The notes under the pieces: model-generated
What the model was told of the DNA's origin: nothing
Database searches by the model: none
What the model saw: the letters and a program-made list of their open reading frames with translations, nothing else
Shown here: piece after piece, positions 1-11,259 of the stretch
Layout: every line of letters starts with the position of its first letter
Numbering within the stretch: the first letter of the stretch is position 1
Position numbers and translations under genes: made by a program
Source: Xestospongia bergquistia
Lineage: Eukaryota > Porifera > Demospongiae > Haplosclerida > Petrosiidae
Assembly (NCBI GenBank): GCA_963965975.1
Contig: OZ014420.1
Coordinates: forward strand, 6,226,001-6,290,000
DNA: 64,000 nucleotides
Reading direction: 5' to 3'

Positions 1-2065
1 AGTGTAATCCATTCTTTTTCTTTCTTCATCAGAGGTAACTTCAGATTGTTGGAATAACCGAAGAAGTTGATCTTTCATCCTTTCAATCAGTGCCTCTTTA
101 CAATGATTATATGTCAACTGTTATAATGATTAATAAAATAATTAATGTATCTATTTACAAACCTGAAAAAATCGACATGCAATTGCAGAGGATTCAATTT
201 CAGGTATGCCACATTCTTCCATTGCATCAAGTAATGGCTCAATTGAATTTCTAAAGAATCCAGAAAACTTGTCCTTAGCTTCTCCTTTCTCTCCTTGTTC
301 TGCATCAATAGGTAGATGGCCATGTATTATACCAACAAGAGCCAATTGACTATAGAAGTAAATAACTTGCTATGATTGTATGTATTTAGTATAATGAAGA
401 CCTTGCACTTGTATTAACACTATCCTGTTGGTTACATAACCTAAAAACAAATTATTTATTCTTCTTAGTTTCACTTGATAGCATACCTTTGTGCCTTTTC
501 TTGAAATTCACTTTGAAGTCTAGAGTAATAGTAATAAGAAGACTTAAGATAAACAGATACATTCAATTACTTAGTCATTTCATTCACTACTTTTTGACAA
601 TCATTGGACAACCTAGATATAGAACCAATAGCCTCAATTATATATAGTTTCATTTGTTTCCATGCCTTTGTTCTTTGTCTTTAGCACATTGAAGGTCATT
701 TTGAAGTCTATGTTGATTTCAAGATAGAGCATATACACAAGACAACATTTATTACCTTTTCATTTCATTTTTCATTTTATCACATTCATCAGACAATCTG
801 AAACAAGAAGCAATTGGTTATAGTGATATAGCTATTATAGTTTCATTTGTTTACATGCCTTTGTTCTTTGTCTTTAGCACATTGGAGGTAACTTTGAAGT
901 CTATGTTGATTTCAAGATAGAGCATATACATAAGACAACATTTATTACCTTTTCATTTCATTTTTCATTTTATCACATTCATTAATCAATCTGAAACAAG
1001 AAGCAATTGGTTATAGTGATATAGCTATTATAGTTTCATTTGTTTGCATGCCTTTGTTCTTTGTCTTTAGCACATTGAAGGTAACTTTGAAGTCTATGTT
1101 GATTTCAAGATAGAGCATGTACACAAGATAACATTTATTACTTTTTCATTTTATGACATTCATTAGTCAATCTGAAACAAGAAGCAATTGGTTATAGTGA
1201 TATAGCTATTATAGTTTCATTTGTTTACATACCTTTGTTCTTTGTCTTTAGCACATTGGAGGTCACTTTGAAGTCTATGAATGGTAATTCAAGAAGCAAT
1301 TGAAACGATTGGTTATTTATATTTCATACTTTGTAATGTTGCTTTCAGCATTTTGAAGTTGTCTTTGAAGCCTATAGGTGTTGAATAGCAATATATATAC
1401 ACTGAGATTTATTGGTACTATTACCTAGGCTTTTCATTTAAATAACTATAATATCCAGCCTCTAAGTTGTGAGCATGTTGTGAGATTTCTCTAAAATGTG
1501 TACATGTAATAGAACAAAGTTAAATAACAAGAACTAAGAGTTGGTGTCATGATCAGAAGTATCAACAAGATTATATAATTGTAAAATCAACCTACAGATA
1601 ATACCCTGTGAGTTGGCAGAAGCTGTTGTTGATCAGCATTGTGTGAGAAAATAATCATTGAATATACAAGCCCTGTTGCTGGTAATTTAATTAGTTACAT
1701 TATATACACATACATAAACTTCAAAATTATATCTGAGCATTATTGATTTCCAACTTATATCAGCCAGTTTAAAATTGGCTTTAAAATGGGCCAGCCAGTG
1801 GTTTTTAAATATATTATATGAATAAGAACAACAACTTAACTATTCATGTTAATTGGAGGTAACCTACTCAGGCCATTTTTGAAGTAATTCATCTAAAATA
1901 GTCAGGATTTCCCGAAATCGATGAGCACCGTGTTCAATTAGTTCTCTTATCCTGTATATAAGTAATAGATAGTTGACTAATACACGGTAGATTCACAATC
2001 CTATCTTACTTTTTCAAGTCTGACCATACGTCGTTTAGTTGTGGGATTATAGACCGTCTCTCCAT
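1..2065 (-). CDS. SPATA18: SPATA18/MIEAP-like coiled-coil protein, left copy, 3' part outside the window
   Basis: This is the left-copy counterpart of the complete gene at 43220-46041; see that entry for the protein. Exons seen, in transcription order: 2010-2065 (start codon 2065-2063), 1868-1951, 1605-1622, 1425-1490, 1330-1371, 1233-1274, 1142-1171, 1052-1093, 949-990, 859-900, 756-797, 666-707, 571-612, 487-519, 163-349, and 1-117 cut by the window edge. Every exon boundary up to 163-349 is phase 2, so small exons can be added or lost without breaking the frame. The coiled-coil exons are mostly exactly 42 nt (14 residues, two heptads). Donors after 666, 859 and 1052 read GC instead of GT. 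Whether the last exon (43220-43828 in the right copy) survives here cannot be told. Confidence 0.75.
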
Positions 2066-2165
2066 TCTCTTTGCCTAATAATTCGCTTGCTATTCCGGTC
2101 AATTGTTTTCTGCACTTTTACGGCCGCGGATCTTGCATTACGTCCGCATTTTTCGTGAGCACAAT
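2066..2165. promoter_or_regulatory. 100-bp head-to-head intergenic region, probable bidirectional promoter
   Basis: The start codons of the SPATA18-like gene (minus, 2065) and the HSPA12-like gene (plus, 2166) are only 100 bp apart. The interval is GC-richer than its surroundings, with a CGGCCGCGG stretch and a TTACGTC half-site resembling a CRE. No clear TATA box or full heat-shock element is seen. Transcription start sites are not known, so the promoter role is inferred from geometry. Confidence 0.5.
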
Positions 2166-5100
2166 ATGGAGGAAGACCTCCGTTCCCTCGACTCATATAT
2201 TCCTCGTAAAGTACTTCCAAATGGAATAATAGCTGCTGAAACAGTCAGTCGTACAAGTATATCTGTAGTTCCAACAACTGGGAATATTGCTGCAATTGAT
2301 TTTGGGACATCAAATTGTTCCTTGGCTTATTCCACTGGAGGAGATGATAGTCTGAATTTACTTACACTGTCTAGTCAAGAGGGGCAGGTTAGAGTGCCAA
2401 CCATTTTGTTAGTCAATGATCATGGAGAACCAGTAAAATTTGGGAACCGAGCTATAAGGGAGTATCAAACGATGGACCCAGATGAACAACTTAAGTACCA
2501 CTTATTTGAACGGATCAAGTTATCACTGGGACCAAGTGAGGTATGAAAATCTGCACTTTAAGTATTGAATCTTCAATTAATATATAGAGTCAATGTTATA
2601 GCAGGTAATTTTGGAGAGATAAAATATTTGGAAGTTAAAAATATTTAAAATAGTACTAGTAGCAAATTTGGTGAATTGTGTTTCATTCCAAAAATTTATA
2701 ATCCAATATTTTAATTAAGGGATAGAGTAGGCGGAACAAGTCATTTGCTAATATTTTCTCATTCCAAGATTACCTGCTGTATGGTATTGTAATTAAACAG
2801 CAAACATGGAGATATACATATTTAAATTACAATAAATGATTAGCTGATTGCAGATCCTCCATACAATAAAAGTTAATTAATTGGCAGAAATAATTGATGA
2901 GAAAACAACCAACTTAATTGAAATGATAACACTATTAAATTAGTATGCCAAGTAAAATTAGTCTAGTCTTATGGAACATGTCCTAGGATGTGCACAACCG
3001 TTCCATGCCACATTAATTATTACTCAGCTGTTTGCATAACTACAAAGTATTTGGCCATGCTAGCTATAAAGATTGTAGCAAGATATCACAAACAAAGAAG
3101 AGACATCATTTATTAACTTCTTATATACAGAGAATCTGCCGGGACACTAAGATACCAGACACAACTGGGAAGATGTTTTTTCTTCGTGATGTGATAGCAC
3201 TTTTTCTCCAATATCTTAAAAATGAATTTGAAAGATGTTTTAAAATGCTCAACATCCCCGTACAAGCTACAGATTTCCATTGGGTTATCACAGTACCAGC
3301 TATTTGGAATGCTTCTGGAAAACAAATGATGAGAGAAGCAGCTTATCAGGTAAAATGTAAATTTATCATGACTACCAGATTACAATCTATGGAATTGACT
3401 ATTCATGTAGATAATTGTTAGAACTATGATTCAGATACTATAGATTTCATATTTACACAATATGTTGTAGTGATGCATTCAATCAAAATTATCCATGAAT
3501 CACATAAAAATACCAGTTTATTTTAACAGTGTATAATAAATAAGATGTGAGAGTTGCATGGCTGGAGAGTGAGAAATTAGAAAGATGTAATTTTGGTTAG
3601 CAGATTCTTTGATAACTACAAATGATAATACATACAGTCAATCGATCTGTACATCTGTCCAGCTGGATGTACATGTGTAACATAGCTAGTCATGCAACCC
3701 AAATCCAATCCAATCCAATCCCTATGACTGAGCAATGCTGAAACATCCTTCATTCTAGTCATGGTTAAAAAGGGTTGGGTCTGCAGGCTAACAAACTCTT
3801 ATGCTCTAACAATCTGGGATGAAGCATTTGCCTACCAGTTGAAGCTTAAACAAATGCACGCTAAGTTACATTGTATTGATGAGGGAGTGTACAAATCTGA
3901 TTTGTCCTTATCATTGTTGTAAGATTGTTAGTAATCGTTTACTACATTATCAGTAGTAATATTGATCTAAAGAATGTATAGTTTGAATTACTAAATAAAC
4001 TGTAGTAACAAGTGACCTGTTACAGAGAACTATTGAATAAAATCCTTATTTGGATCAACTGATCTTTTCCAATTGTCCCAAACAAGAATACATTACTAAT
4101 TTAATTTTTCAGGCTAATAAACAGAGGCACTTATCATGTATATGCAAGAAAATAACATATTTGAAATAGGAGATATGAAACTTTAGAAGAACTACAGTAT
4201 AAGCCATTATTAATATTTGTAAAAATTGATTGCTTTTTAATAGTTATACAGGTTATATGTATGTAGCAAATCATTTGATGCAAACTGAAAGCAAACATCA
4301 CACTATTTTCATTACTAATGTGCTATCAGGTTAACTAAAAAGTCAATTTTTACAGTGATATATAGATGGATAGATATACAGATCCATTGATTATATGTAT
4401 TTTGATATTGTTTGTACTTTTGTAGTTATTGAAACTTTATTTCCACAAATGCATGCCAAGTTGGATTGTATTGATGAGAGAGTGTACAAATCTGATTTTG
4501 TCCTTATCATAACTTTCCCTTATGTATAAAGAGTCATATACTCAAAGGAATAGCTTTGTCAATTAATGTGACAAATAATTATTAGTCAAACAATCAATCA
4601 CTGATCAATAATTGTAATGCTTGTGCTTAATTGACTCTTTTGTGAACTGTGCCTGCTCACTATATACTTGATTTGCTCATATACAAATACATTATATATA
4701 ATTATATATATATATTTTATATGTCTGTATAGGCTGGTCTTTGTGGGATGCACAATCTACAGCATATATTAATGGCTGGTATAAGACATTTAGAGCCCTT
4801 GGAAATAGAATGTCCCGAACAACTGTCATTAGCTTTGGAACCAGAGGCAGCTTCATTTCATTGTCGTACTATGGTTAATAAAGATGTCACTGAGTACTGT
4901 GCTTCTCAACAAGGTGCTCTACAATCAAAACGTTATATTGTCATTGATATAGGAGGTGGAACAGCTGATATTTCAGCACATGGTCAAACATCAGAAGGTG
5001 GAATTGAAGTTTTGACTCCACCAGAGGGAAATATGGCAGGAGGCTTTGCTGTGAATAGAGAATTTCAGTTATTTCTAGCTCGGCTGGTGAATGATCCAGG

Positions 5101-6157
5101 TTTTCAAACATATCTTAATACTGGTGACAAAGCAACAAATATAGAACGTTGGATGGATATTCGTCATATAGTCTATGAAGAGTTTGAGCAAGAGAAGAAA
5201 GAATTTGGTCAAACTTATTTAACAAAGTTCATTCAACAAAATCCAGATAATTTAGATGAAAATAGTAAAGTATTTCGTGTTCAATTAACAGATTCATTTT
5301 ATTCCTTTTACAAGAGTCAACTAGAAAAGGGAATTCATGAGCTTCATATGCAGAATGACAGACATATTGAACTCAAAAGAAAGAAACTAAACATTCAGTA
5401 CACAAAAATGGAAGAGTTTTTCCATTCGTCAGTGTCGATGACACTCAAGAGTCTTTCTAATGTCTTACGCAGACTCAATAATGAAATTGATATCATCTAC
5501 TTAGTAGGTGGTTTTGGAGGATGTCAGTACATTTATCACTCACTGAAGACAAAGTTAGATCATGACTATGGTTTAAATCAGTTTCAAATTATTGTACCTA
5601 AAAATGCCCATCTAGCTGTTGTCAAAGGTGCATTCCAATATTGCAAACATCCTGAAGTAATTAAATCTCGTGTAGCTGATGCAACATATGGTACAGAAAC
5701 AACACTTGAGTTTGATCCAGCAATACATAGTCCGGACTATAAAAAACGTAAACGCAATGGAGGTTTAGTCTGTTCTCATTTATTTAGTCCCTTAGTGATG
5801 GAAAGAGAAATCATTCTATCAAACATGGTGAAACGCAACATTTACCAACCAGTAGAACCAAATCAAACAAGTGTACAATTTAATCTTATATCTTCTGAGG
5901 ATCCAGATCTCTTCTACACTCGTAATCCAAATGGCACTTTAAAACCTGGTGTCAAAGTTCTTGCTTCTATTATTCTACCATCACCAGATATATCAAAAGG
6001 AACAGATCGTGACTTATACCTGACATTTGATTTCAGTCTTACTGAAATCCAAGTCCGTGCTTATGACAAAACATCGAAGATTGAGAAACGAGTTGTTATC
6101 GATTGCTTAGACAAACAATGGTATACAGAAGATCTATGTCAAGCTCCACTTCCATGA
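2166..6157 (+). CDS. HSPA12: HSPA12-like HSP70-family ATPase, left copy
   Basis: Three phase-0 exons: 2166-2540, 3131-3349 and 4733-6157, giving about 672 residues, the usual length of vertebrate HSPA12A/B. It keeps the actin/HSP70 nucleotide-binding signatures: phosphate-1 loop AAIDFGTSNCSLAY in exon 1, phosphate-2 loop IVIDIGGGTADIS and adenosine motif LVGGFGGC in exon 3. HSPA12-specific blocks are also present (WVITVPAIW near the end of exon 2, ALEPEAASFHCR early in exon 3). HSPA12 proteins are divergent cytosolic HSP70 relatives without the classic substrate-binding domain; ATPase and chaperone activity is presumed, not shown. The start at 2166 is the first ATG in frame; the frame is open upstream to 2103 but has no ATG there. 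The gene lies head-to-head with the SPATA18-like gene. It is nearly identical to 46142-50133, so these are very young paralogues or an assembly duplicate. Confidence 0.9.
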
Positions 6158-6978
6158 TAGTGTTGTGACCAATTATGATATGCAAATTATTATTGTTATT
6201 ATATTTTATTGTTTGTTCATGAATCATTGATTTCTTTTGTTTGAAATTTGGTGTTTTTAGTAATACAAATTTTAATTGAAAATGGGTCTACTTAAACTAT
6301 AACATTGAAGGTTTTCACTTCTCTATCTAATTTTAACACCAAGAGGTTCTTAACTTTTATTACACAATTCCATTAAATGTTACTTTGTTCATTTACTGCT
6401 ATAGGCCTAGTCCAACACAATTAATTAGATCAGAATAAATTAATAAGTTCAAGACCACATTGTTTGATAAGTTTGAGTCTAGTTATTGATATTAATTTCC
6501 CATTAAAATATGACACATCATTACTGGCAGTCCCAACCTGGAAGGATTATCAAATGACCACAAAAAAAAGAGAGAAGTAAGGAGAATGTCAAGCATTGTG
6601 GAGGTAGAGAAACATCATTTTTCGGACATGTAATTGATTTATTACAACAATATCAATCAAGAAATTAAGAATGTTGGGATAGCTTGTATGGTGTATAACT
6701 ACAGAATATTATTACTGTTCTTGGTCAATATATGAGCATACACAATATTATTATATTCAATGATGTAAACATTATATAAACAATAGACTAGTTCTAACTA
6801 AATTTACATGAACCAACAACAAAGAGCTAGTCCAGGTCTGACTATATTTATGAATATTATTAAATTTCAATTGTTGTTCATAAAGTTTACTAAATTATAA
6901 TGGAAAATGCAATTATTAATATCAAGCTCAGAACTACTGTGGTTCTGTAAAACTATTAAATAGTTTGTTGATAAAAGG
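6158..6978. other. Convergent intergenic region between HSPA12-like and MICU1 3' ends
   Basis: AT-rich sequence between the HSPA12-like stop and the MICU1-fragment stop. A stretch at about 6490-6665 recurs at 50460-50645 (right copy) and in diverged form at about 40660-40820. No gene is seen. Confidence 0.6.
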
Positions 6979-7489
6979 TCAGGATTCAATGCCAAGTAGA
7001 TTTTTGATAGATTTGTTACTACAAGCTAGAACAGAATTAACAAGTTTAGCAAATCCCAGCTCACGAGGCTACAAAATAGAATACATTAAAGGGATACATA
7101 TTGTACACAGTTATTATGAATATTTAATATACGATAGTTTCAATGGACAATATGTGATAAGTAGAAACAGATGCTTAAGACTATACTATACAGAGGGCAA
7201 GTTGAAACAAGATGGAGATTTTCATAGAGGTCATATTTGTTACCTTTTGTAGTCCTCTGGAGTTTCTAGATTTTAAAACATGAACAAATTCTTTTTTACT
7301 TAATTCTCCATCATCTATAAATTATGATATGTTAAGTATATTAGTTGTATAACTAACTGTTTTCATCAAATAATGTAAAAAGGACATCAAGAAGATGATC
7401 ACTGATTGTTAACCCAGTAACTGCTTTACATGCTTGTTTCAGCTCAGCTGTTAGAGAGAGAGAGAGGGGGGGGAGGGGGAGAGGGGGAG

Positions 7490-7541
<52 letters not shown>

Positions 7542-8053
7542 ATCAACTCACAAGAACCCAATGAGATAACCTGGAGTAATGGAAGCTCCTGCAGCATAAT
7601 ACATTCCTAGAGCAGTATCAATATCTGGTAAAGAGCCCATCAATTCATCAAACAACTTTACTTCATCCATTGATATCCCCTGTCACAGACAACAGTTAGT
7701 TTTCAAAGAGGTGTGTCTATTATGACTTACTGGATTTGCTTCACGACCATATTTCTTTCTTGCCCTTCTTATCATCTGTTTCTTCTTCTGATCACTGATT
7801 GAAGCATGTGATAGCACCATACGAGCAAAGTCTCTTTCAGTAATATGATCATCAACAGGTTTAAACCTGTAAAACTAGATATGAGAACAAGTCATATCAC
7901 TATTTGTTGACTACATACATACCTCCATTTGTAATATCTCTGTATTGAGATGAGAATGGAATTCTTGGAACTGATCTATTGTGAGTTTTTGGTCTTTGTT
8001 AGGACCAAAGAAGTGCTCAGCTAAAGCTCCGCCCACTGAACTAGCAACATTAC
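6979..8053 (-). pseudogene. MICU1: MICU1 3'-exon fragment (exons 7-12), left copy
   Basis: It matches the last six coding exons of the complete MICU1 at 50957-53384. It runs from the stop codon (6981-6979, minus strand) back to the exon equivalent to 51899-52029. The segment upstream of that exon is replaced by the inverted-repeat junction at 8065-8100, so mitochondrial presequence, membrane segment and first EF-hand are absent. The second EF-hand ([12 protein letters not shown]) and the C-terminal helix exon remain open. Without the 5' exons or a promoter it is probably not a working gene, although it would still be readable if transcription entered from the right. Confidence 0.85.
7452..7538. 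repeat. (AG)n/(GGGGA)n microsatellite in MICU1-fragment intron
   Basis: A purine run on the plus strand that begins as AG, passes through G-rich units and returns to AG. On the minus strand it is a (CT)n polypyrimidine tract ending a few bases before a splice acceptor. The same tract is at 10669-10706 and 51429-51514 with different lengths. Confidence 0.9.
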
Positions 8054-8064
8054 CTATAAGAAAA

Positions 8065-8100
8065 AAGGATCCATTTGCCTATTGTGGCAAATGGATCCTT
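8065..8100. other. Perfect 15-bp inverted repeat at the duplication breakpoint
   Basis: The arms AAGGATCCATTTGCC (8065-8079) and GGCAAATGGATCCTT (8086-8100) are perfect complements around a 6-base loop. The left arm is native MICU1 intron sequence, also in the right copy at 52041-52055. The right arm is absent from the right copy, so it is an inserted inverted copy. It is followed by the short direct repeat CCTTCCAAT. The right arm supplies an ATG at 8091 in frame with the HSPA12 fragment that follows. Confidence 0.9.
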
Positions 8101-8105
8101 CCAAT

Positions 8106-8636
8106 GGTGCCTTCCAATATTGCAAACATCCTGAAGTAATTAAATCTCGTGTAGCTGATGCAACATATGGCACAGAAACAACACTTGAGTTTGATCCAGC
8201 AATACATAGTCCAGACTATAAAAAACGTAAACGCAATGGAGGTTTAGTCTGTTCTCATTTATTTAGTCCGTTAGTGATAGAAAGAGAAATCATTCTATCA
8301 AACATGGTGAAACAAAGTATTTACCACCCACTAGAACCAAATCAAACAAGTGTACAATTTAATCTTATATCTTCTGATGATCCAGATCTCTTCTACACTC
8401 GTAATCCAAATGGCACTTTAAAACCTGGAGTCAAAGTTCTTGCTTCTATTATTCTACCATCACCAGATATATCAAAAGGAACAGATCGTGACTTATACCT
8501 GACATTTGATTTCAGTCTTACTGAAATCCAAGTTCATGCTTATGACAAAACATCGAAGATTGAGAAACGAGTTGTTATCGACTGCTTAGACAAAGTATGG
8601 TATACAGAAGATCTATGTCAAGCTCCATTTCCATGA
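8106..8636 (+). pseudogene. HSPA12: HSPA12-like C-terminal fragment (third copy)
   Basis: It encodes about 176 residues matching the last third of the HSPA12-like protein, from GAFQYCKHPEVIK to the normal stop. It starts abruptly after the inverted-repeat junction. Several substitutions separate it from both full copies, which are nearly identical to each other, so this fragment derives from an older duplication or another paralogue. The frame is open, and the junction ATG at 8091 would give a 181-residue product. It lacks the phosphate-1, phosphate-2 and adenosine motifs, so it could not bind ATP as an HSP70. Confidence 0.85.
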
Positions 8637-9289
8637 TACTGTTGTGACCAATTACAACATAACATTATTTTTGCATGCATTTTTGTTTATGATAGTTTGT
8701 TTGTACATGAATTCATGAGTAAAATTTGATGAATATTTTGAAATAAAAGTTTTGATTGGAAGGAGGACTTACACTTCTGTAACTACAAAGAGGTTCTTGA
8801 CTTTTGCTACACAATTTCATTAAATGTTCCTTAATTTACTTAGTTAATTTACAGATATAGTCTGGTACAAGTAGTCAGTGAATGCTGATGATTATACTAT
8901 ATATGAATTTGAATAAGACTTGGAGAATTCAAGACTATATTGCCAGACGAGTTTGAGTCAAGCTATCTTTCAGGTGAAAAAAACAAAGCAGAACAGACTA
9001 CATAATAAGAAGGTGTTCAGTTCAGTTGGTGAGTTTAGTGCTTATGTTGGTTAAATTATATGATATTACATTAAATTCACTTCAAAACAAAATTTTAATT
9101 ATTAATACATCAAACTATTAGACTTATTATCATATTATCAAATTGAGTACATAATACATCTGAAGTTATATTAAATTAAACAATACAATCTAGCTTGAAG
9201 TTCTATTTTATTTTACATTGTATAGTTACTTATATAATAATATTTATGATCAACAACTTAAACTCAAAAGTTATGACTAAAACTATTTT
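8637..9289. other. Intergenic, diverged HSPA12 3' flank
   Basis: AT-rich. The first ~350 bases are a diverged copy of the HSPA12-like 3' flank at 6158 on, including phrases such as the 'aagaggttcttgacttttgctacac' region around 8790. No coding signal is recognised. Confidence 0.5.
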
Positions 9290-9296
9290 TATATTT

Positions 9297-9722
9297 TTAC
9301 AACAGTATTTGGTAGTGACGAGTTTTTCTATTGTATCTACAACAGTACGAGCTCAGGTCTTGACACTTATTACATAATTCCATTAAATGTTCCTTGTTTT
9401 GATCATTCACAGCTAGACCACCAGGACTCTTAAGCGGATGTTGATGATGAGGATAATGAGATAATACAGATGAAATCCTATCTTGTGTCCATAGGTGATA
9501 TAGTCCAACTATCATTGGACATAACGTTCTTTGACATTTAAAACATGTAAATTCTCCAAAACATCTTTTTATTATTTGATACGGTGTCTTGCCCTGTTTA
9601 CATGAGAGGCCCTCTAACATTTATGAATCATAATGAGGAGTCTAGAACACAGGACAGTATATTACCATTGGACAATCAACGATAAAGTGTCCCTTTTTGA
9701 AACAAATTTGACACAGACGGTA
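9297..9722 (-). pseudogene. 3CxxC / CCHC zinc-finger fragment (ZCCHC24-like)
   Basis: On the minus strand, 9722-9645 reads through a zinc knuckle, CQICFKKGHFIVDC (C-x2-C-x4-H-x4-C), to a stop. After a second in-frame stop, 9620-9297 is open for 107 residues with CFGEFTCFKCQ, a histidine-rich stretch and ELCNKCQDLSSYC. This spacing fits the 3CxxC zinc-finger type found with a CCHC knuckle in ZCCHC24-like RNA-binding proteins. Two in-frame stops separate the parts, and no intact gene surrounds them, so it looks like a decayed copy. A more degraded copy lies at about 40370-40530. The family assignment comes from motif spacing only. Confidence 0.5.
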
Positions 9723-10000
9723 TTAGGTGGTATTTTAACACTCAATGATACTACACTTAGTATCATTGGTTATTAATAAATAGTTAATTGGCTTTTATAT
9801 TATAGTTATATTGTAAGTTACGTCACATCAATAAACATATACTGAAAGGAACCAAATATCTTCTTTTAAAATTGTACAATACTTATTAGCCATATAATAA
9901 CAATCATAAGAAACTTGATCATTATATTATCACTGTTGGCTATAATGGATGTTTTTACATGTTATCACATACTCTCACTATCTACTGAGGAAATCAAACT

Positions 10001-10008
10001 ATATATAT

Positions 10009-10059
<51 letters not shown>
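10001..10059. repeat. (TA)n microsatellite
   Basis: An almost pure TA dinucleotide run. Confidence 0.95.
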
Positions 10060-10063
<4 letters not shown>

Positions 10064-10083
10064 AATTGCTTCCAAGACACTTT

Positions 10084-10667
10084 AAAATTTCAATAATTGT
10101 TCATAAAATTTATATACTAAAATTATAATGAAAAATGTAATTATTAAGCTCAGTAACACTGTGGTTCAGTGAACTATTAAATAATTTGTTAATAAAAGTT
10201 CAGGATTAAATGCCAAGTTGATTTTTGATAGATTTGTTACTACAAACTAGAACAGAATTAACAAGTTTAGCAAATCCCAGTTCACGAGGCTACAAAATGG
10301 AATACAATAAATGAGACATATTGTATGCAGTTACTATGAATATTTAATAAATGTTAGTTTCAATGGACAATATGTGATAAGTAGAAACAGATACTTAGAA
10401 CAATACTACACAGAGGGCAAACAAGATGGACATTTTCATAGAGGTCATATTTCTTACCTTTTGTAGTCCTCTGGAGTTTCTAGATTTTAAAACATGAACA
10501 AATTCTTTTTTACTTAATTCTCCATCATCTATAAATTATGATATGTTATAAGTATATTAGTTGTATAACTAACTGTTTTCATCAAATGATGTAAAAAGGA
10601 CATCAAGAAGATGATCACTGATTGTTAACCCAGTAACTGCTTTACATGCTTGCTTTAGTTCAGCTGT

Positions 10668-10709
<42 letters not shown>

Positions 10710-11068
10710 ACACACAAGAACCCAATGAGATAACCTGGAGTAATAGAAGCTCCTGCAGCATAATACATTCCCAGAGCAGTATCAATATCTGATAAAGAGC
10801 CCATCAATTCATCAAACAACTTTACTTCATCCATTGATATCCCCTGTCACAGACAACAGTTAGTTTTCAAAGAGATGTGTCTATTATGACTTACTGGATT
10901 TGCTTCACGACCATATTTCTTTCTTGCCCTTCATATCATCTGCTTCTTCTTCTGATCACTGATTGAAGCATGTGATAATACCATACAAGCAAAGTCTCTT
11001 TCAGTAATATGATCATCAACAGGTTTAAACCTGTAAAACTAGATATGAGAACAAGTGATATCACTATT
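10084..11068 (-). pseudogene. MICU1: MICU1 3'-exon fragment, older truncated copy
   Basis: A second partial copy of the MICU1 3' end, covering the equivalents of exons 8-12 and 3' flank. It is more diverged than the 6979-8053 copy. The last exon carries a premature stop (GGC ATT TAA where the others read GGC ATT GAA). Homology ends inside the intron upstream of exon 8, where sequence switches to a death-fold gene fragment. Together with 8106-8636 it is the remnant of an older duplication of the HSPA12-MICU1 interval. Confidence 0.8.
10669..10706. repeat. (AG)n microsatellite in truncated MICU1 copy
   Basis: Same intronic tract as at 7452 and 51429, here short and pure AG. Confidence 0.9.
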
Positions 11069-11070
11069 AC

Positions 11071-11252
11071 TAGTTACGGTAGTCCTCTTACCACAACCTA
11101 GTCAAACCTCTGAGGTATTATAGTATTCATTGTTAAGTCAATATTGTATTATGTCATATCATTGTGTAGTTGTCATTATCAAGTATTGTAGAGAGTGAAC
11201 ATGATAGCAAACGAAGTGGTTAGTTATTTGACCCTATTCTTGTTGTATTTTA
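11071..11252 (+). pseudogene. Fragment of a death-fold/ankyrin gene exon
   Basis: It matches the 3' end of the second coding exon of the genes at 25814 and 32762 (around 26944-27130 and 33875-34060), including the stretch encoding VVLLPQ and the conserved stop that follows. A small indel has broken the frame. It is joined directly to the truncated MICU1 copy. Confidence 0.75.
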
Positions 11253-11259
11253 TAGCCAT

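Larger units (their letters stand above)
1..8085. repeat. Left copy of an ~8.1-kb segmental duplication
   Basis: This stretch matches 43977-52061 at a constant offset of 43976, apart from a few small balancing indels. Exons and introns are both conserved, with only scattered single-base differences; the large HSPA12 exon differs at two amino acids. Identity looks lower after the HSPA12 stop codon (6158 on) than in the gene itself. The left edge is the window edge, so the true start is unknown. The right edge is sharp: both copies share sequence through ATTGT at 8081-8085 and then differ completely. The copies were compared by eye. Confidence 0.93.

Noticed and set aside
2103..2165. Extending the HSPA12-like N-terminus upstream to 2103
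   Set aside because: The frame is open but has no ATG; ATG at 2166 is the first usable start and gives the normal family length.
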